This document shows, piece by piece, positions 36,812-46,495 of a stretch of DNA of 64,000 bases. A program made the position numbers and the translations under genes. Under the pieces are notes generated by a model. It was not told the origin of the DNA and searched no databases. It was given only the letters and a program-made list of their open reading frames with translations. This DNA is from Thorsellia kenyensis (GTDB taxonomy: Bacteria; Pseudomonadota; Gammaproteobacteria; Enterobacterales; Thorselliaceae), in the NCBI RefSeq assembly GCF_042432445.1, contig NZ_JBHLXE010000038.1:7031-71030 (forward strand). Direction: 5' to 3'. How positions within the stretch are numbered: the first letter of the stretch is position 1; each line of letters starts with the position of its first letter.

Positions 36812-37036
36812 CAGTTATGAAGATAGCCTGTTTCATTAATGTGGGATTGAATCTTCAGTCCTGTAATTCAGCTGACCTGCATTAAGAGTTTGGGTATCGA
36901 TTTTGAACAAATTATTACTAGCACTAAGATAATGAACAAAGGCACTTGAATATGTTTCCAATAGGCAAATTGAAGATAAGATTTTCTATAATCCACTTTA
37001 AGGAGTTAAAAAATTCCCAATTTGCTTGGATAATAA
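36812..37036. other. Short non-coding stretch
   Basis: Nothing recognisable between the doubtful small frame and the end of the UshA-like gene. Confidence 0.5.
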
Positions 37037-38746
37037 CTAACTCTTTTTATTATTTAAATTAGTATTAATTGAAGGTCGATAATCATCTGCTTTAATTGGT
37101 GTATGCTTTTTTATATACTCATTAAAGACGAAGCTACTTAAAAATTGAGTTTCCATGAAATTTTCATGATCGTATATTCTAGGGTAACCGAACAAACCTA
37201 GCGAATATAGCTTTAATGTGGCTAAACGATAAGTTTTGTTTTCATCTAAAGGAATATTTTTAATTTTTATATTGCTAAGACTTGAATCATTATTGATATC
37301 AAATGTTACGTTGGTCTGGAATGATTTGTTATACATTTTTTGAATATATTTTTTTAATTCATATCCCTTTAAATCAATAAAAACAACTTTATTTGCGTCT
37401 TTATTGCTCAGATCATACTCTATGAAAGGATAATATCTTAATGATTTTAGAATTTGTAAATATGTAATTTTACCTGAAGGAATAGACTCTGATGTGCTTT
37501 CTGGGCCTATAATTGCCAAATCAGCTGCTGTTTTTTCAATTATAGCCGCCATTAATAATTCATATAGACGTGTTTTTTTACTTTCATAATTTTCATCATA
37601 ATTTACAACAGTGGTTGATAGCCTTTTATCAACAAAACCGACCCTATCATTTACAATTTTATTATTAGCAATTTCATTATAGGGTTTTAACAATTCTAGC
37701 ATGGTTTTAGAAGGGGAAATCTGTGCACCTATGTTTTCTATATAGACCTCATCAGTTGGTCCTCTGTATTGATATCTAATATTAACAGGGATTAATTCAT
37801 AGTGAACCAATTTGATTTCTCCGTTTAAATATTCAAAATCTGCTCGACCAACATACTTACCTGAGTCTCCAGCTTGCATAATCCATGTGCCATTTTGATA
37901 ATGGGGAAGGCAATTTGCTAGAGTGTTTTTATTGATTTTTCTATATTGATAAATTGAGGGTATACAAATAGTATGATGTGAATGTCCTCCAATGATTAAA
38001 TCAAAAGTACCCTTTGGTAATTTATTTGCTAACGAGACATCATCTGAAGCTTTTGAGGTGCTTTTTACTGATTGGTCATATCCTAAATGACTAAGCCCTA
38101 TTGTAATGTCAGGTATTTGCAATTGCTCTAGTTGATTGATGACTTTCAATGTTTCCTTTTCAGGTGGTCTGACATCTATATTGTCAATATGTTCTATATG
38201 GTTAAATCGGGTAATGTTCTCTGTACTTAATCCAATAACGGCTATGTTTAAATCGGATTTTTTTAGTAATGTGAAAGGTTTAAAAAGGCGATTATCAGTA
38301 TTTTTTTCATAAATATTTGCAGAGATAAATGGAAATTTAGCCCAACTTGCTTGCTGTTTTAATATAGGCAGAGGGTTATCAAATTCATGATCACCAATGA
38401 CCATAGCGTCATATCCAATTAGATTCATGCCTTTGATATCAGGTTCAGCAAATAAAACTTCAGAACGAGCATCACCTGTATTAATGTCACCTGCATCTAA
38501 TAATAGTACTTCTCCACCATTATTCAGCACCTCTTTTCTAATTGACTCAATCAATGTCATCCTTGCTGAGATTCCTGTTCCCTCATTATAATCTTCCCAA
38601 AATGCACCGTGATGGTCATTGGTATGAAGTATGGTTATATTATATGTTTTATCTTTTTCATAAGACATGCCAGTATTGGGTAACAAGTTAAATCCAATGA
38701 AGATAGCCGCATAATAACGACGAAGATTTTTTTTATTTAATAGCAT
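37037..38746 (-). CDS. UshA-like 5'-nucleotidase family protein with altered substrate site
   Basis: A 569-residue protein with a metallophosphoesterase domain followed by a 5'-nucleotidase C-terminal domain, as in UshA (550). Metal motifs are present: HTNDHHGAFWE, LLDAGDINTG, MVIGDHEFDNPL and IGGHSHHTICI. UshA has GNHEFD at the third motif; here it is GDHEFD, as in some Vibrio nucleotidases. In the C-terminal domain the GGGIRD-type nucleotide-binding motif is absent and is replaced by GPESTSES, and the following KVQPFGN segment reads KSLRYYP. The N-terminus is only a weak signal (residues 1-28). It is probably exported, but substrate specificity is likely changed or lost. Confidence 0.82.
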   Translation of the reverse strand: MLLNKKNLRRYYAAIFIGFNLLPNTGMSYEKDKTYNITILHTNDHHGAFWEDYNEGTGISARMTLIESIRKEVLNNGGEVLLLDAGDINTGDARSEVLFAEPDIKGMNLIGYDAMVIGDHEFDNPLPILKQQASWAKFPFISANIYEKNTDNRLFKPFTLLKKSDLNIAVIGLSTENITRFNHIEHIDNIDVRPPEKETLKVINQLEQLQIPDITIGLSHLGYDQSVKSTSKASDDVSLANKLPKGTFDLIIGGHSHHTICIPSIYQYRKINKNTLANCLPHYQNGTWIMQAGDSGKYVGRADFEYLNGEIKLVHYELIPVNIRYQYRGPTDEVYIENIGAQISPSKTMLELLKPYNEIANNKIVNDRVGFVDKRLSTTVVNYDENYESKKTRLYELLMAAIIEKTAADLAIIGPESTSESIPSGKITYLQILKSLRYYPFIEYDLSNKDANKVVFIDLKGYELKKYIQKMYNKSFQTNVTFDINNDSSLSNIKIKNIPLDENKTYRLATLKLYSLGLFGYPRIYDHENFMETQFLSSFVFNEYIKKHTPIKADDYRPSINTNLNNKKS

Positions 38747-39302
38747 TGCATGATTTATCAGATTTGATGTATGAACAACGAATAAAGGTATTACTAAATG
38801 ACATTAGCCTGTATTCAAATTAATTATAAACAATAAGCTATAATACCATATATAAGCTAGGAAGGATAAATTGAAATTACTTTTATCTCTTTAAATAATT
38901 TGATCAGTCACATTGAGACAGAATAAAGAATAGATAAAACAAAAGTTAAAGATAATAGGGAAAACAACAATTGTTAATTGTTAATTGTTAATTGTTAATT
39001 GTTAGCTATCTATTCTCAACGATATTCTTAAAATATGGATACTATTGAAGTCTTCTTAAAAAATATTATGTGCATGAAAAATAAATTGTTTTGATTACGA
39101 ACTGACCGATGGCTGGCAATGACAAGCGACTTTCCCTTTTTATCTTATACATGTGTTTTTTTATGCGTTGGATTGTCACTCTTAGCTGTGTTTAAGATCA
39201 CGTTATTCTACAAATAAATATTGATTGAAATCCATCAGTGTTTAGTATAAAAAAACCAAAAACATCAAGCTGGTCGGTATATTTTTTTAACTAATATTGG
39301 AC
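38747..39302. other. AT-rich spacer with 7-bp tandem repeats
   Basis: No gene. It contains the TTGTTAA array at 38971-39005. The rest shows no recognised feature, although some 39-kb sequence may be decayed coding DNA continuous with the lysozyme remnant. Confidence 0.55.
38971..38998. repeat. Tandem repeat, four copies of TTGTTAA plus a degenerate copy
   Basis: Four perfect copies of TTGTTAA, followed by TTGTTAG at 38999-39005. The unit is the exact reverse complement of the TTAACAA array in the ugpB-ugpA gap (4381-4415). It lies upstream of the minus-strand UshA-like gene. Confidence 0.88.
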
Positions 39303-40088
39303 ATCTTGACTAATGCTTGATAGCTTCCCAGCGAATAGTATTATCAGTATAATGAACCTATTTGGGAAAAAACAGATAAATGGATTAAACAAACAGATAA
39401 ATCTTTTGCTGAGGGTAAGGGATCGTTAATCAAACAATTGATTTGGATAAAGCAAGCCCCAGCATTAAACACACTGAAGGATTTATGGTATTTATATCCA
39501 ATTCAATTTTTAGAGCAATTTTAAACATCTGATAGGTTATCCGATATTATATTTTCTTTAAATATTAAACTCCAGTATGATGATTATAATCATAAATTTT
39601 ATTGGTCATTAGAATTGCCTGAATATCACTAGCCAGGTACTAATAATATACAGGGGCATTATCTCGCATTTGGAAACAGGAGAAATGAAGCGGCTAGAGC
39701 TCATGCGGCCAGAGAGCTGTACTGGTATACTTATTTTGGACACTCATTAAGAGGTGATAGAATAAGTATCATTAAATAATGATGGACAAATAACCACCTT
39801 ACAGGCTTATTCTTTTTTGATGACGATATCCTTACAACCTTAAAGGCTGTTAGAGCATTAGATGTTAAGTTATTCCAACATGAATTTTATCCATTAGCTA
39901 GCTTATTATTTAACACTGAGCTTTATTTTTTAAGTAACAATAAGGCTCCTAAGCTGCTTAAAAATCTAAAAAATAGCAACTATGAAGCTGCTGCTTATGA
40001 GTTTTTAGATATAATAAATGGCAATACAAGTGGTTTAGTTAATCGCCGTAAAGAAAAAAATAACATGTTTCTACATGGTATTTCTTAA
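39303..40088 (+). pseudogene. Decayed gene with a lysozyme-like (GH24) C-terminus
   Basis: A single reading frame from about 39303 to TAA 40086 keeps protein-like sequence but is interrupted by stops at 39318-39323, 39336, 39522, 39630, and 39777-39782. No frameshift is needed. The last 80 codons resemble the C-terminal part of T4/P22-type phage lysozymes (GH24): FQHEFYPLASLLFN, LLKNLKNSNYEAAAYEF, and GLVNRRKEKNNMFLHG, the last close to the usual GLVRRRxxE element. Upstream, FGNRRNEAARAHAARELYWYTYFG is of unknown origin. The N-terminus is not visible. The stop lies just before the next gene, and the two probably formed one operon. This could be a prophage endolysin or a secreted antibacterial toxin. 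Confidence 0.65.
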
Positions 40089-40104
40089 AATCATTGGAGT
40101 TTTT

Positions 40105-41406
40105 ATGAATAATATTAAAATCAGTATGCTACTGTTGTTATTTTTATATGCGATCCCATCTGTAGTTGTGGCTGATGACCGTTATTGGGTATTTGATAGC
40201 ATAAGGGTAAAACCAGAAGATAAAGAACTTTTATCTGCCTGGGGTGGCGTTGATATTGAAGGAGTGTCTAATTATTTTGCCCAACGACCGATTACGTTAA
40301 CAGAAAAAAATGCGTTACTCAGCGATAAGTGTAAGAAGCAATATAAATTAATGTCTAATAGATTAGATCAAGAATTAATTAATGGTCAAATTCAATTAAT
40401 AGATGAAAAAAGCATAGCAGAAAGGAAAGATTTTTTTAAATCAGCTTCTGTTGATGTTAATAATGATAGCCCAATAGAGTATCTTTTCCTAAAAGATGCT
40501 ACAGAATGTCAGATTACCCCGTTTACGGCAGGGAATATATACATATATAATGAAAACTTACTATTTAATTATGGTTTGTTGACTGTTAAATATAAGTTGG
40601 CGCCTTTATTGAATTTACCCGCAATATCACAGAAAATCAATATTTTACCTAGTAGCTACCCATATTTATGTCATTACTATGAAATAGAGACGGACGAATG
40701 CTATGAACGCTATCCCTCGCACAAACTTTATCAGACTTTTTATCACCCTGAGAAAAAAACAGAATATACAGTCTTATTAATTGAAAAAGAGGCGCAAGAT
40801 TCAATTTATGTTGTATTTGCTACCACACAGTATGAATCTCCTAAACCAGTTATGCAATTTATACCTGGTGAGAATAACATTGACTTTACTTTAGATGGAG
40901 CGAATTTAATCGTAAGTTTGAGTCATGGTGAACAATTATTAGACACATGGATAATTGATAATGTGACCATTTATCAGGATGGTACTTCGATATCTAAACA
41001 ATGGCCTTGGAACGACCCTAAGTTATCTGAAAATCTTTATGGGGTCAAATTTGAATTTGATGATGTTCAGAAAAGATTTTGTCGTTATTACATAAATGAT
41101 TTAAAGATGGATTTATCATTTGCATCTAGTTGTAAAATTGATAAGCCTTTATTGGAGTCATACAGAGATTTTGCAGCCGAAAAACAACTTATCAAGTTTC
41201 CTGAAGACATTAAGCTAAATGAAAATAAAATTTTTAATATTAAGGATGAACTGAATGAATACTCACTTAGTTATATATGGAAAAATGCTCATGAGCTCAC
41301 TATCATGATAGGATCCGCTTCAACATCAGATAAATTTTTTTTTAGTGAGAAGAACAATAAAACAACATTTAAAAGTTATTTTAATGCCTTGGAGTACACG
41401 CCTTGA
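40105..41406 (+). CDS. Exported protein of unknown function, possible immunity protein
   Basis: The 433-residue protein has a clear signal peptide (MNNIKISMLLLLFLYAIPS VVVA, cleaved near Ala23) and an extracytoplasmic body rich in aromatic and acidic residues, with a few scattered cysteines (CHYYEIETDEC). No family is recognised. I chose ATG 40105 because GGAG precedes it at the right distance and the signal starts there; an upstream ATG at 40075 lies inside the decayed lysozyme-like frame. The gene follows that remnant directly. In toxin-immunity pairs a periplasmic partner protects against a cell-wall toxin, so this is a candidate immunity protein; that is inference only. Confidence 0.65.
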   Translation: MNNIKISMLLLLFLYAIPSVVVADDRYWVFDSIRVKPEDKELLSAWGGVDIEGVSNYFAQRPITLTEKNALLSDKCKKQYKLMSNRLDQELINGQIQLIDEKSIAERKDFFKSASVDVNNDSPIEYLFLKDATECQITPFTAGNIYIYNENLLFNYGLLTVKYKLAPLLNLPAISQKINILPSSYPYLCHYYEIETDECYERYPSHKLYQTFYHPEKKTEYTVLLIEKEAQDSIYVVFATTQYESPKPVMQFIPGENNIDFTLDGANLIVSLSHGEQLLDTWIIDNVTIYQDGTSISKQWPWNDPKLSENLYGVKFEFDDVQKRFCRYYINDLKMDLSFASSCKIDKPLLESYRDFAAEKQLIKFPEDIKLNENKIFNIKDELNEYSLSYIWKNAHELTIMIGSASTSDKFFFSEKNNKTTFKSYFNALEYTP

Positions 41407-41785
41407 CCAGTGATTGTATTTTTTTATGCAGATGAGTCATACAAAGAGAAATACATTTGAGGGGATGTAAATACATGGTGGAATGTTTTGAAGTCAATTA
41501 TGAGGAGGTTGGCATGCTGTACTTAAGATTGTGGAAGTCCCCAAAGTATAGGTAGAGAAGAGCAGCTATTAAATCAGCCCTAGCAGTAATATTTAAGTAA
41601 TGTTTTGGTAATACTAGGGTTAAAAGGCGATTTAAATCGTTAGATGTTAGCCCTATAGATTAGGATAGTTATCACAAGACGCTAGTGTACTATTCTACCC
41701 TTCAAAAACTCTCTCATTTAATTCTTTCGAAGTCAATATATTACGGTTCGTTATGGCATATTAAAAACATTTTTTAGAGGCTAAT
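41407..41785. other. Intergenic region before an IS4 fragment
   Basis: About 380 bp without a convincing gene. A 26-codon open frame around 41475 looks like chance. Nothing else is recognisable. Confidence 0.55.
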
Positions 41786-42020
41786 ATGAATAATGAAACC
41801 ATTTTCAATTTTACTGCAGAAATATTTTCTAGTGATTTACATGCTAAACGAATTTCATCATTATCAAATGCAGTAACAGAAGTGATTAAAAATGGTTATC
41901 TTGCTGTTCACTTAATTGGAAAAGGACTTGCACAAGCAAAAGGTCTCGATAGCAAACATCCAATTCAATAATCTGTTAGATTATTGAGTAATGGTAGCAT
42001 TAATTTAGAAGTCCTTACTT
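41786..42020 (+). pseudogene. 5' fragment of an IS4-family transposase gene
   Basis: The 61-codon frame MNNETIFNFTAEIFSSDLHAKR... resembles the N-terminus of IS4-type transposases (LxDEIFGxxLHxKRxxSL, AVHLIGKGLAQAKGL, then KHPIQ). It stops at TAA (41969-41971); ignoring that stop, the frame continues with SVRLLSNGSINLEVL, again like the family. The remainder of the element is missing, so this is a truncated remnant. It sits directly downstream of the exported-protein gene. Confidence 0.7.
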
Positions 42021-42161
42021 ATGTGGCTTAAGCATATTATAGGTGCAAATAATGATCTTACTTATTGGAATGAATTAAATAGGCATATTATGTGCATTAG
42101 AGAGGCTTTATCCTCTAAATTCGACTATGAAATTCATTTGAAACAGATTAAAAATAATTGA
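42021..42161 (+). CDS. Small open frame, possibly a gene fragment
   Basis: A 46-codon frame, ATG 42021 to TGA 42159-42161, with balanced composition (HIIGANNDLTYWNELN, ...KFDYEIHLKQIKNN). No ribosome site and no family recognised. It may be the displaced C-terminus of a larger protein. Confidence 0.25.
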   Translation: MWLKHIIGANNDLTYWNELNRHIMCIREALSSKFDYEIHLKQIKNN

Positions 42162-42498
42162 GTGAGCGCGAAAATAGATTTTTTTATAAGATACCTCTCC
42201 TGTGTCTATGTATGGTTTTCTTTAGTCGAGGTTTTATCATTCCAAATTTTTATTAGTTAGATGTAACATTCAGTTTTTTAATGAAAAAATGGAGTTAAAA
42301 TATAATGAATGGGCTTTGTGATGTCATCCCTTTTTCTAGGAATAGCATATTTTTTCAAATATATAACCTATTGCTATAGGTCATTCATTTTAGTTATTGG
42401 TAAAAGTTTTTTTTATTTTTTACTCTTAGAGTTTGGCTGATTGTAGTGAGTATGTAATAAAACTATTTATTTAAAATTAAAGAGATTAGGGGCGGAGA
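42162..42498. other. Promoter region of the third peptide transporter
   Basis: About 340 bp, AT-rich, no gene or strong structure seen. It must hold the promoter of the lipoprotein gene, but I cannot single out the boxes with confidence. Confidence 0.5.
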
Positions 42499-44154
42499 AT
42501 GAAGCAACAATTTAAGAGTAAATGGTCTAATTTGAGTCTTTGGCTTTTGGTGCCATTTTTTATGGTTGGGTGTGATGGTCAATCTAGTGCTGCACAAAAT
42601 GAAAATTCAAAGCCCGCGGCACCTACCGAAGAGCAGGCTGCAAAAAATGTGGCTGGGGATGCTAATCCAACTCCTGGAGGTAATCTTATCATAGCGGTGC
42701 AAGATGATCCTCGGGTTATGAATGCATTATATGCAAATGACAGGGTGACTTTAACAATAAATCAATCACTTAATTCACCATTATTTTATATAGAGCCTGA
42801 TGGAAGTAAAACATACGTACTTGCTGAAAGTATAGAACATTCAGACGATAATTTAACGTATACTGTACGTTTAAAAGAGGGCCTTAAATGGCATGATGGT
42901 AAACCGATTGTTGCTGATGATCTTGTTTTTACCATGAACGCAATATTAGATGAAAAGCAAAAAAGTTCTAAAAGATTTTATTTTGTCTTTAATGATAAAC
43001 CATTGACAGTTAAGAAAATTGATAATTTAACCGTTCAATACACTCTGCCTGAAACATCTGCAGCATTTGAAGCAATGCTTTCTTTAGCTTTTCCTATCCC
43101 ATCACATGTTTATCAAAACGAAGTTGATATTCAATTGAGTGAACACAATCAAAAGCCCATTGGATCAGGTCCTTTTAAGTTTGATTCTTATAAGCCTGGT
43201 GAGTATGTAAAATTGGTTCGTTTTGACGATTATCTCCTTGGGCCTGCATATCTAGATTCAGTTATTTATCGTATCGCGAAAGATCCAAATAATGCCAATA
43301 TAGCGCTTCAAAATGGTGAGCTAAATATGCGTAAAATTGATGCTGTTGAATACAGTAAATTGAATGAACTGAATCAATTTAATATGGTTATTTATCCAGA
43401 AGGGCGTTTAAATTATATGGTTTTTAATTTAAATACTCCAGATTTACAAAATAAAGCCATTCGTCAAGCAATCGCTTATGCGATTAATAAAGAAGATATG
43501 TTAACCGTCGCATATGATTCTTTGGATTTTGCACTGCCTGGTACCTCAATTTTTACGCCTGATACACTATATAAGTCTATTCCCACAGACCAATATGACT
43601 TTAATATTGATAAAGCAAAAGAGTTAGTACAAAACTCAGGTATTAATGCTCCTTCATTTAAGATGGCTTATGTCAACACCATTCCCTATCAAGAATCACA
43701 AGCTATTTATTTACAGCAGCAATTAAAGAATATTGGAATTGATATCAAGTTACAGCCGCTGGATTTAGCTGCATATGGACAAATGTCCTTAGATCCTAAT
43801 AACACAGCCTATGATATAAGTTTTGGTGGATATATCATGGGACAAGAGCCCGATGCATATAAAACTCTTTATCTAAGTGATGCACCTTATAACTATTCAC
43901 ATTATAAAAGTAAAGAATTAGATGAGTTATGGAAAGCAGGGGCATCGACATTAGAACCTGCTAAAAGACAAGAAATTTATCAAAAAATTCAAGCGCACAT
44001 CATGGAAGAAATGACTGTTTATCCTATTACATATGATAAAGCAATTATTGCGGTTGATAAAAAGTTTGGTGGGCTTGAAGAAGCAATGCCTAAACCTGTA
44101 TTCTTATTTAGAGATTTGAGTAAAATTTATCTTATTAAAGATAGTAAGTCGTAG
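42499..44154 (+). CDS. Peptide ABC transporter substrate-binding lipoprotein
   Basis: A 551-residue SBP_bac_5 binding protein anchored as a lipoprotein: the signal ends in FFMVGC, a lipobox with Cys25, followed by a Ser/Asn/Ala-rich linker to about residue 55. The binding domain shows LAESIEHSDDNLTYTVRLKEGLKWHDGKPIVADDLVFTM, KPIGSGPFKFDSYKPGEYV and AIRQAIAYAINKEDML. Ribosome site GGGGCGGAG precedes ATG 42499. It is followed after 434 bp by permease and ATPase genes of the same class. OppA-like in behaviour; ligand not known. Confidence 0.9.
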   Translation: MKQQFKSKWSNLSLWLLVPFFMVGCDGQSSAAQNENSKPAAPTEEQAAKNVAGDANPTPGGNLIIAVQDDPRVMNALYANDRVTLTINQSLNSPLFYIEPDGSKTYVLAESIEHSDDNLTYTVRLKEGLKWHDGKPIVADDLVFTMNAILDEKQKSSKRFYFVFNDKPLTVKKIDNLTVQYTLPETSAAFEAMLSLAFPIPSHVYQNEVDIQLSEHNQKPIGSGPFKFDSYKPGEYVKLVRFDDYLLGPAYLDSVIYRIAKDPNNANIALQNGELNMRKIDAVEYSKLNELNQFNMVIYPEGRLNYMVFNLNTPDLQNKAIRQAIAYAINKEDMLTVAYDSLDFALPGTSIFTPDTLYKSIPTDQYDFNIDKAKELVQNSGINAPSFKMAYVNTIPYQESQAIYLQQQLKNIGIDIKLQPLDLAAYGQMSLDPNNTAYDISFGGYIMGQEPDAYKTLYLSDAPYNYSHYKSKELDELWKAGASTLEPAKRQEIYQKIQAHIMEEMTVYPITYDKAIIAVDKKFGGLEEAMPKPVFLFRDLSKIYLIKDSKS

Positions 44155-44588
44155 TTAATTACGGTCACTATTCCATAGCCATTAATTTTTAAATACAGAT
44201 AATTAGCGCTAAAAAGGTTTATGGAGCGACTATTTAAAAGAGTCGATGAGTAAAATAGAGGGTTGACTCTTTTCCCTGTTTTACTCATATCTTAATTTAT
44301 TTGTGGGTTAGTAAGTCTTCTTTTGCTTTTTTTTAGGCGAATATAAAGCATCACGATTGAAATGATTAATAGAGATTATTTCGCATCAAATTTTGTACAT
44401 TGAATATTTATTCTTGAATTTTTACTTTAGTATTTTGTTTTAATAAGCACAATTAAAACAATTTTATACAGCATAAAAGTGCATAAAAGACACATACTGG
44501 CATTTTTAATAAATAACAGTTAACGTAATAAAATTATAATGAATTTTGAATAGATATTTGTTCATTGAGGAATGATTAGGGAGAAAAA
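44155..44588. other. Intercistronic region with overlapping hairpins
   Basis: About 430 bp between the lipoprotein gene and the first permease gene. The first 135 bp contain two overlapping stem-loops (44236-44288). The rest is AT-rich with no gene. Confidence 0.6.
44236..44288 (+). terminator. Two mutually exclusive hairpins
   Basis: Hairpin 1: AAAAGAGTC (44236-44244) with GACTCTTTT (44265-44273), 9 bp. Hairpin 2: ATGAGTAAAA (44246-44255) with TTTTACTCAT (44279-44288), 10 bp, extended by AGGG/CCCT. The 3' arm of hairpin 1 lies in the loop of hairpin 2 and its 5' arm precedes hairpin 2, so the two cannot form together. This arrangement fits an attenuator or a bidirectional terminator. Confidence 0.5.
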
Positions 44589-45536
44589 TTGATTGTTTTT
44601 TTATTAAATAGAATTTATCAGGCGATACCTTTACTATTTTTTATAAGTTTCGTCTCTTTTTTTATGATTAAACTCGCGCCAGGTGATCCTATCTTAGCCT
44701 ATGCCTTACCGGGTATGGATGCACAAACACTAGAGAGAATTCGTATTGACTTAGGATTAGATCAACCACTGCATATACAGTATTGGCGCTGGTTGACCAA
44801 TATGTTACAAGGTGAATGGGGATACTCATTGACTAAGCATAGACCTGTGTTGACACTCATTACAGAACGCTTGCCTGCTACATTATTGCTCATGGGAACC
44901 TCCTTTGTTATTTCTATTCTAATAGCGATACCTTTGGCATTGATAAGTGCTGCTAATCCAAACAGTTGGCTAGATAGAAGTTTAAGTCTTTTTTCATATG
45001 TGGGGTTATCAATCCCCCTTTTTTGGTTTGCGATTATGCTTAGTTATTTCTTTTCCTCCTATCTTAATTGGTTACCGAGTTTAGGCATGCGCAGTATGGG
45101 AGTCGATTCAACCTGGGATGTGATTAAGCATATGATTTTGCCTTGCATCGGATTAGTTTTCTTGCATGTTTCTGTTTTTAGTCGTTATATTCGATCTCAT
45201 GCATTATCTCAATTAAATTCGGAATATGTTCAAGTTCAATTAGCCTATGGTGCTTCTCCTAGAAGTATTCTTTGGCGGCATGTACTAAAAAACACGCTGT
45301 TACCTCTTATTACTTTGGCAGGTATGTCATTACCAGAACTGATAGCAGGTGCGTTTATTACGGAGACAATCTTTTCTTGGCCTGGTATGGGAAGTTTAGG
45401 GATAGAGGCAGTGTTTTCTTTAGATTTTCCATTAATAATGGCCATTACATTATTTTCTTCGATGGCACTTATTTTAGGAAATTTATTGGCAGATATTCTT
45501 TATGCCTATGTAGATCCACGTATTAAATTAAAGTGA
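44589..45536 (+). CDS. Peptide ABC transporter permease (OppB type)
   Basis: A 315-residue permease with the OppB features FLLNRIYQAIPLLFFISFVS, IKLAPGDPILAYALPG, about six membrane segments, and the coupling loop near residues 214-236 (YVQVQLAYGASPRSILWRHVLKN). Translation starts at TTG 44589 after a good GGGAG ribosome site; the next ATG would remove the first membrane segment. The following permease gene is 49 bp downstream. Confidence 0.93.
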   Translation: MIVFLLNRIYQAIPLLFFISFVSFFMIKLAPGDPILAYALPGMDAQTLERIRIDLGLDQPLHIQYWRWLTNMLQGEWGYSLTKHRPVLTLITERLPATLLLMGTSFVISILIAIPLALISAANPNSWLDRSLSLFSYVGLSIPLFWFAIMLSYFFSSYLNWLPSLGMRSMGVDSTWDVIKHMILPCIGLVFLHVSVFSRYIRSHALSQLNSEYVQVQLAYGASPRSILWRHVLKNTLLPLITLAGMSLPELIAGAFITETIFSWPGMGSLGIEAVFSLDFPLIMAITLFSSMALILGNLLADILYAYVDPRIKLK

Positions 45537-45585
45537 ACCTTATGTATTTGGTTATGTCAGATGAAAGTCAAGTTAAGGATAAATC

Positions 45586-46428
45586 ATGGGAAGTATAGCC
45601 TTTAAAAATATTATAGAACACTTAAAGCTGCAAAGTGCCGCAAAATGGTCTCTTATAGTATTGATTGTATTTTTTATAGCTTGCGCATTGGCTTTTTTAA
45701 GTCCATTTGATCCTAATCTAGGAATTGTAAAAGAACGTTATATTTCACCAAATACCACTCATTGGTTTGGTACAGATAAATATGGACGAGACTATTTCAC
45801 AAGAGCGCTTTATGGTGGCAGGATTTCTTTGTTAGTTGGATTCTTGTCTATGCTCATTTCGGTTTCTTTAGGGACCTTGATAGGTACATTAGCCGGCTAC
45901 TTTTCTGGAATAATAGACAGTATACTAATGCGTTTAGTGGATGCTTTACTTTCGATTCCCTCTTTTTTCTTGATGTTGCTTTTAAATGCTTATCTTAAAC
46001 CCAGCATCATGACAGTTATTATCATTATAGGTGCATTAAGTTGGATGAATATTGCACGTTTAATAAGAGCTGAAACGCTCACTTTGAAAGAGCGGGAGTA
46101 TGTTTTATATGCTAAAGCCTCAGGGCAAAGTGCAATGATGATTATCCTCAAACATATTATACCTAATGTTTTTCCAACGATGATAGTAGCTGCTACGATT
46201 TCAATTGCCGGTGCCATTATGATGGAGTCTGCGTTAAGTTTTTTAGGTCTTGGCGTCCAAGCGCCTAATGCTTCTTGGGGGAGCATGTTAAATGATGCGA
46301 GAAGCGATATAAATCGTGCGCCTTATCTTGGACTTTTCCCCGGCATGTTAATTTTATTGACTGTTTTGTCTTTTAATATGCTTGGTGATCTTTTACGCCA
46401 AGCATTCGATCCTAAAACGCGATCCTGA
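45586..46428 (+). CDS. Peptide ABC transporter permease (OppC type)
   Basis: A 280-residue permease with FGTDKYGRDYFTRALYGGRISLLVG near residues 63-87, five to six membrane segments, and the coupling loop near 165-188 (EYVLYAKASGQSAMMIILKHIIPN). It shares the operon with the OppB-type permease and the two ATPases. Ribosome site AAGGAT precedes ATG 45586. Confidence 0.93.
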   Translation: MGSIAFKNIIEHLKLQSAAKWSLIVLIVFFIACALAFLSPFDPNLGIVKERYISPNTTHWFGTDKYGRDYFTRALYGGRISLLVGFLSMLISVSLGTLIGTLAGYFSGIIDSILMRLVDALLSIPSFFLMLLLNAYLKPSIMTVIIIIGALSWMNIARLIRAETLTLKEREYVLYAKASGQSAMMIILKHIIPNVFPTMIVAATISIAGAIMMESALSFLGLGVQAPNASWGSMLNDARSDINRAPYLGLFPGMLILLTVLSFNMLGDLLRQAFDPKTRS

Positions 46429-46495
46429 TTATCTTGTTTTAGACATACTCTACAGCAGAGTGCCTGAAGTAAACTTACCCACTTGATATATCTAA

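Noticed and set aside
38760..38830. Pho-box-like half-site upstream of the UshA-like gene
   Set aside because: Only one heptamer matches; the second half does not, so no Pho box is claimed.
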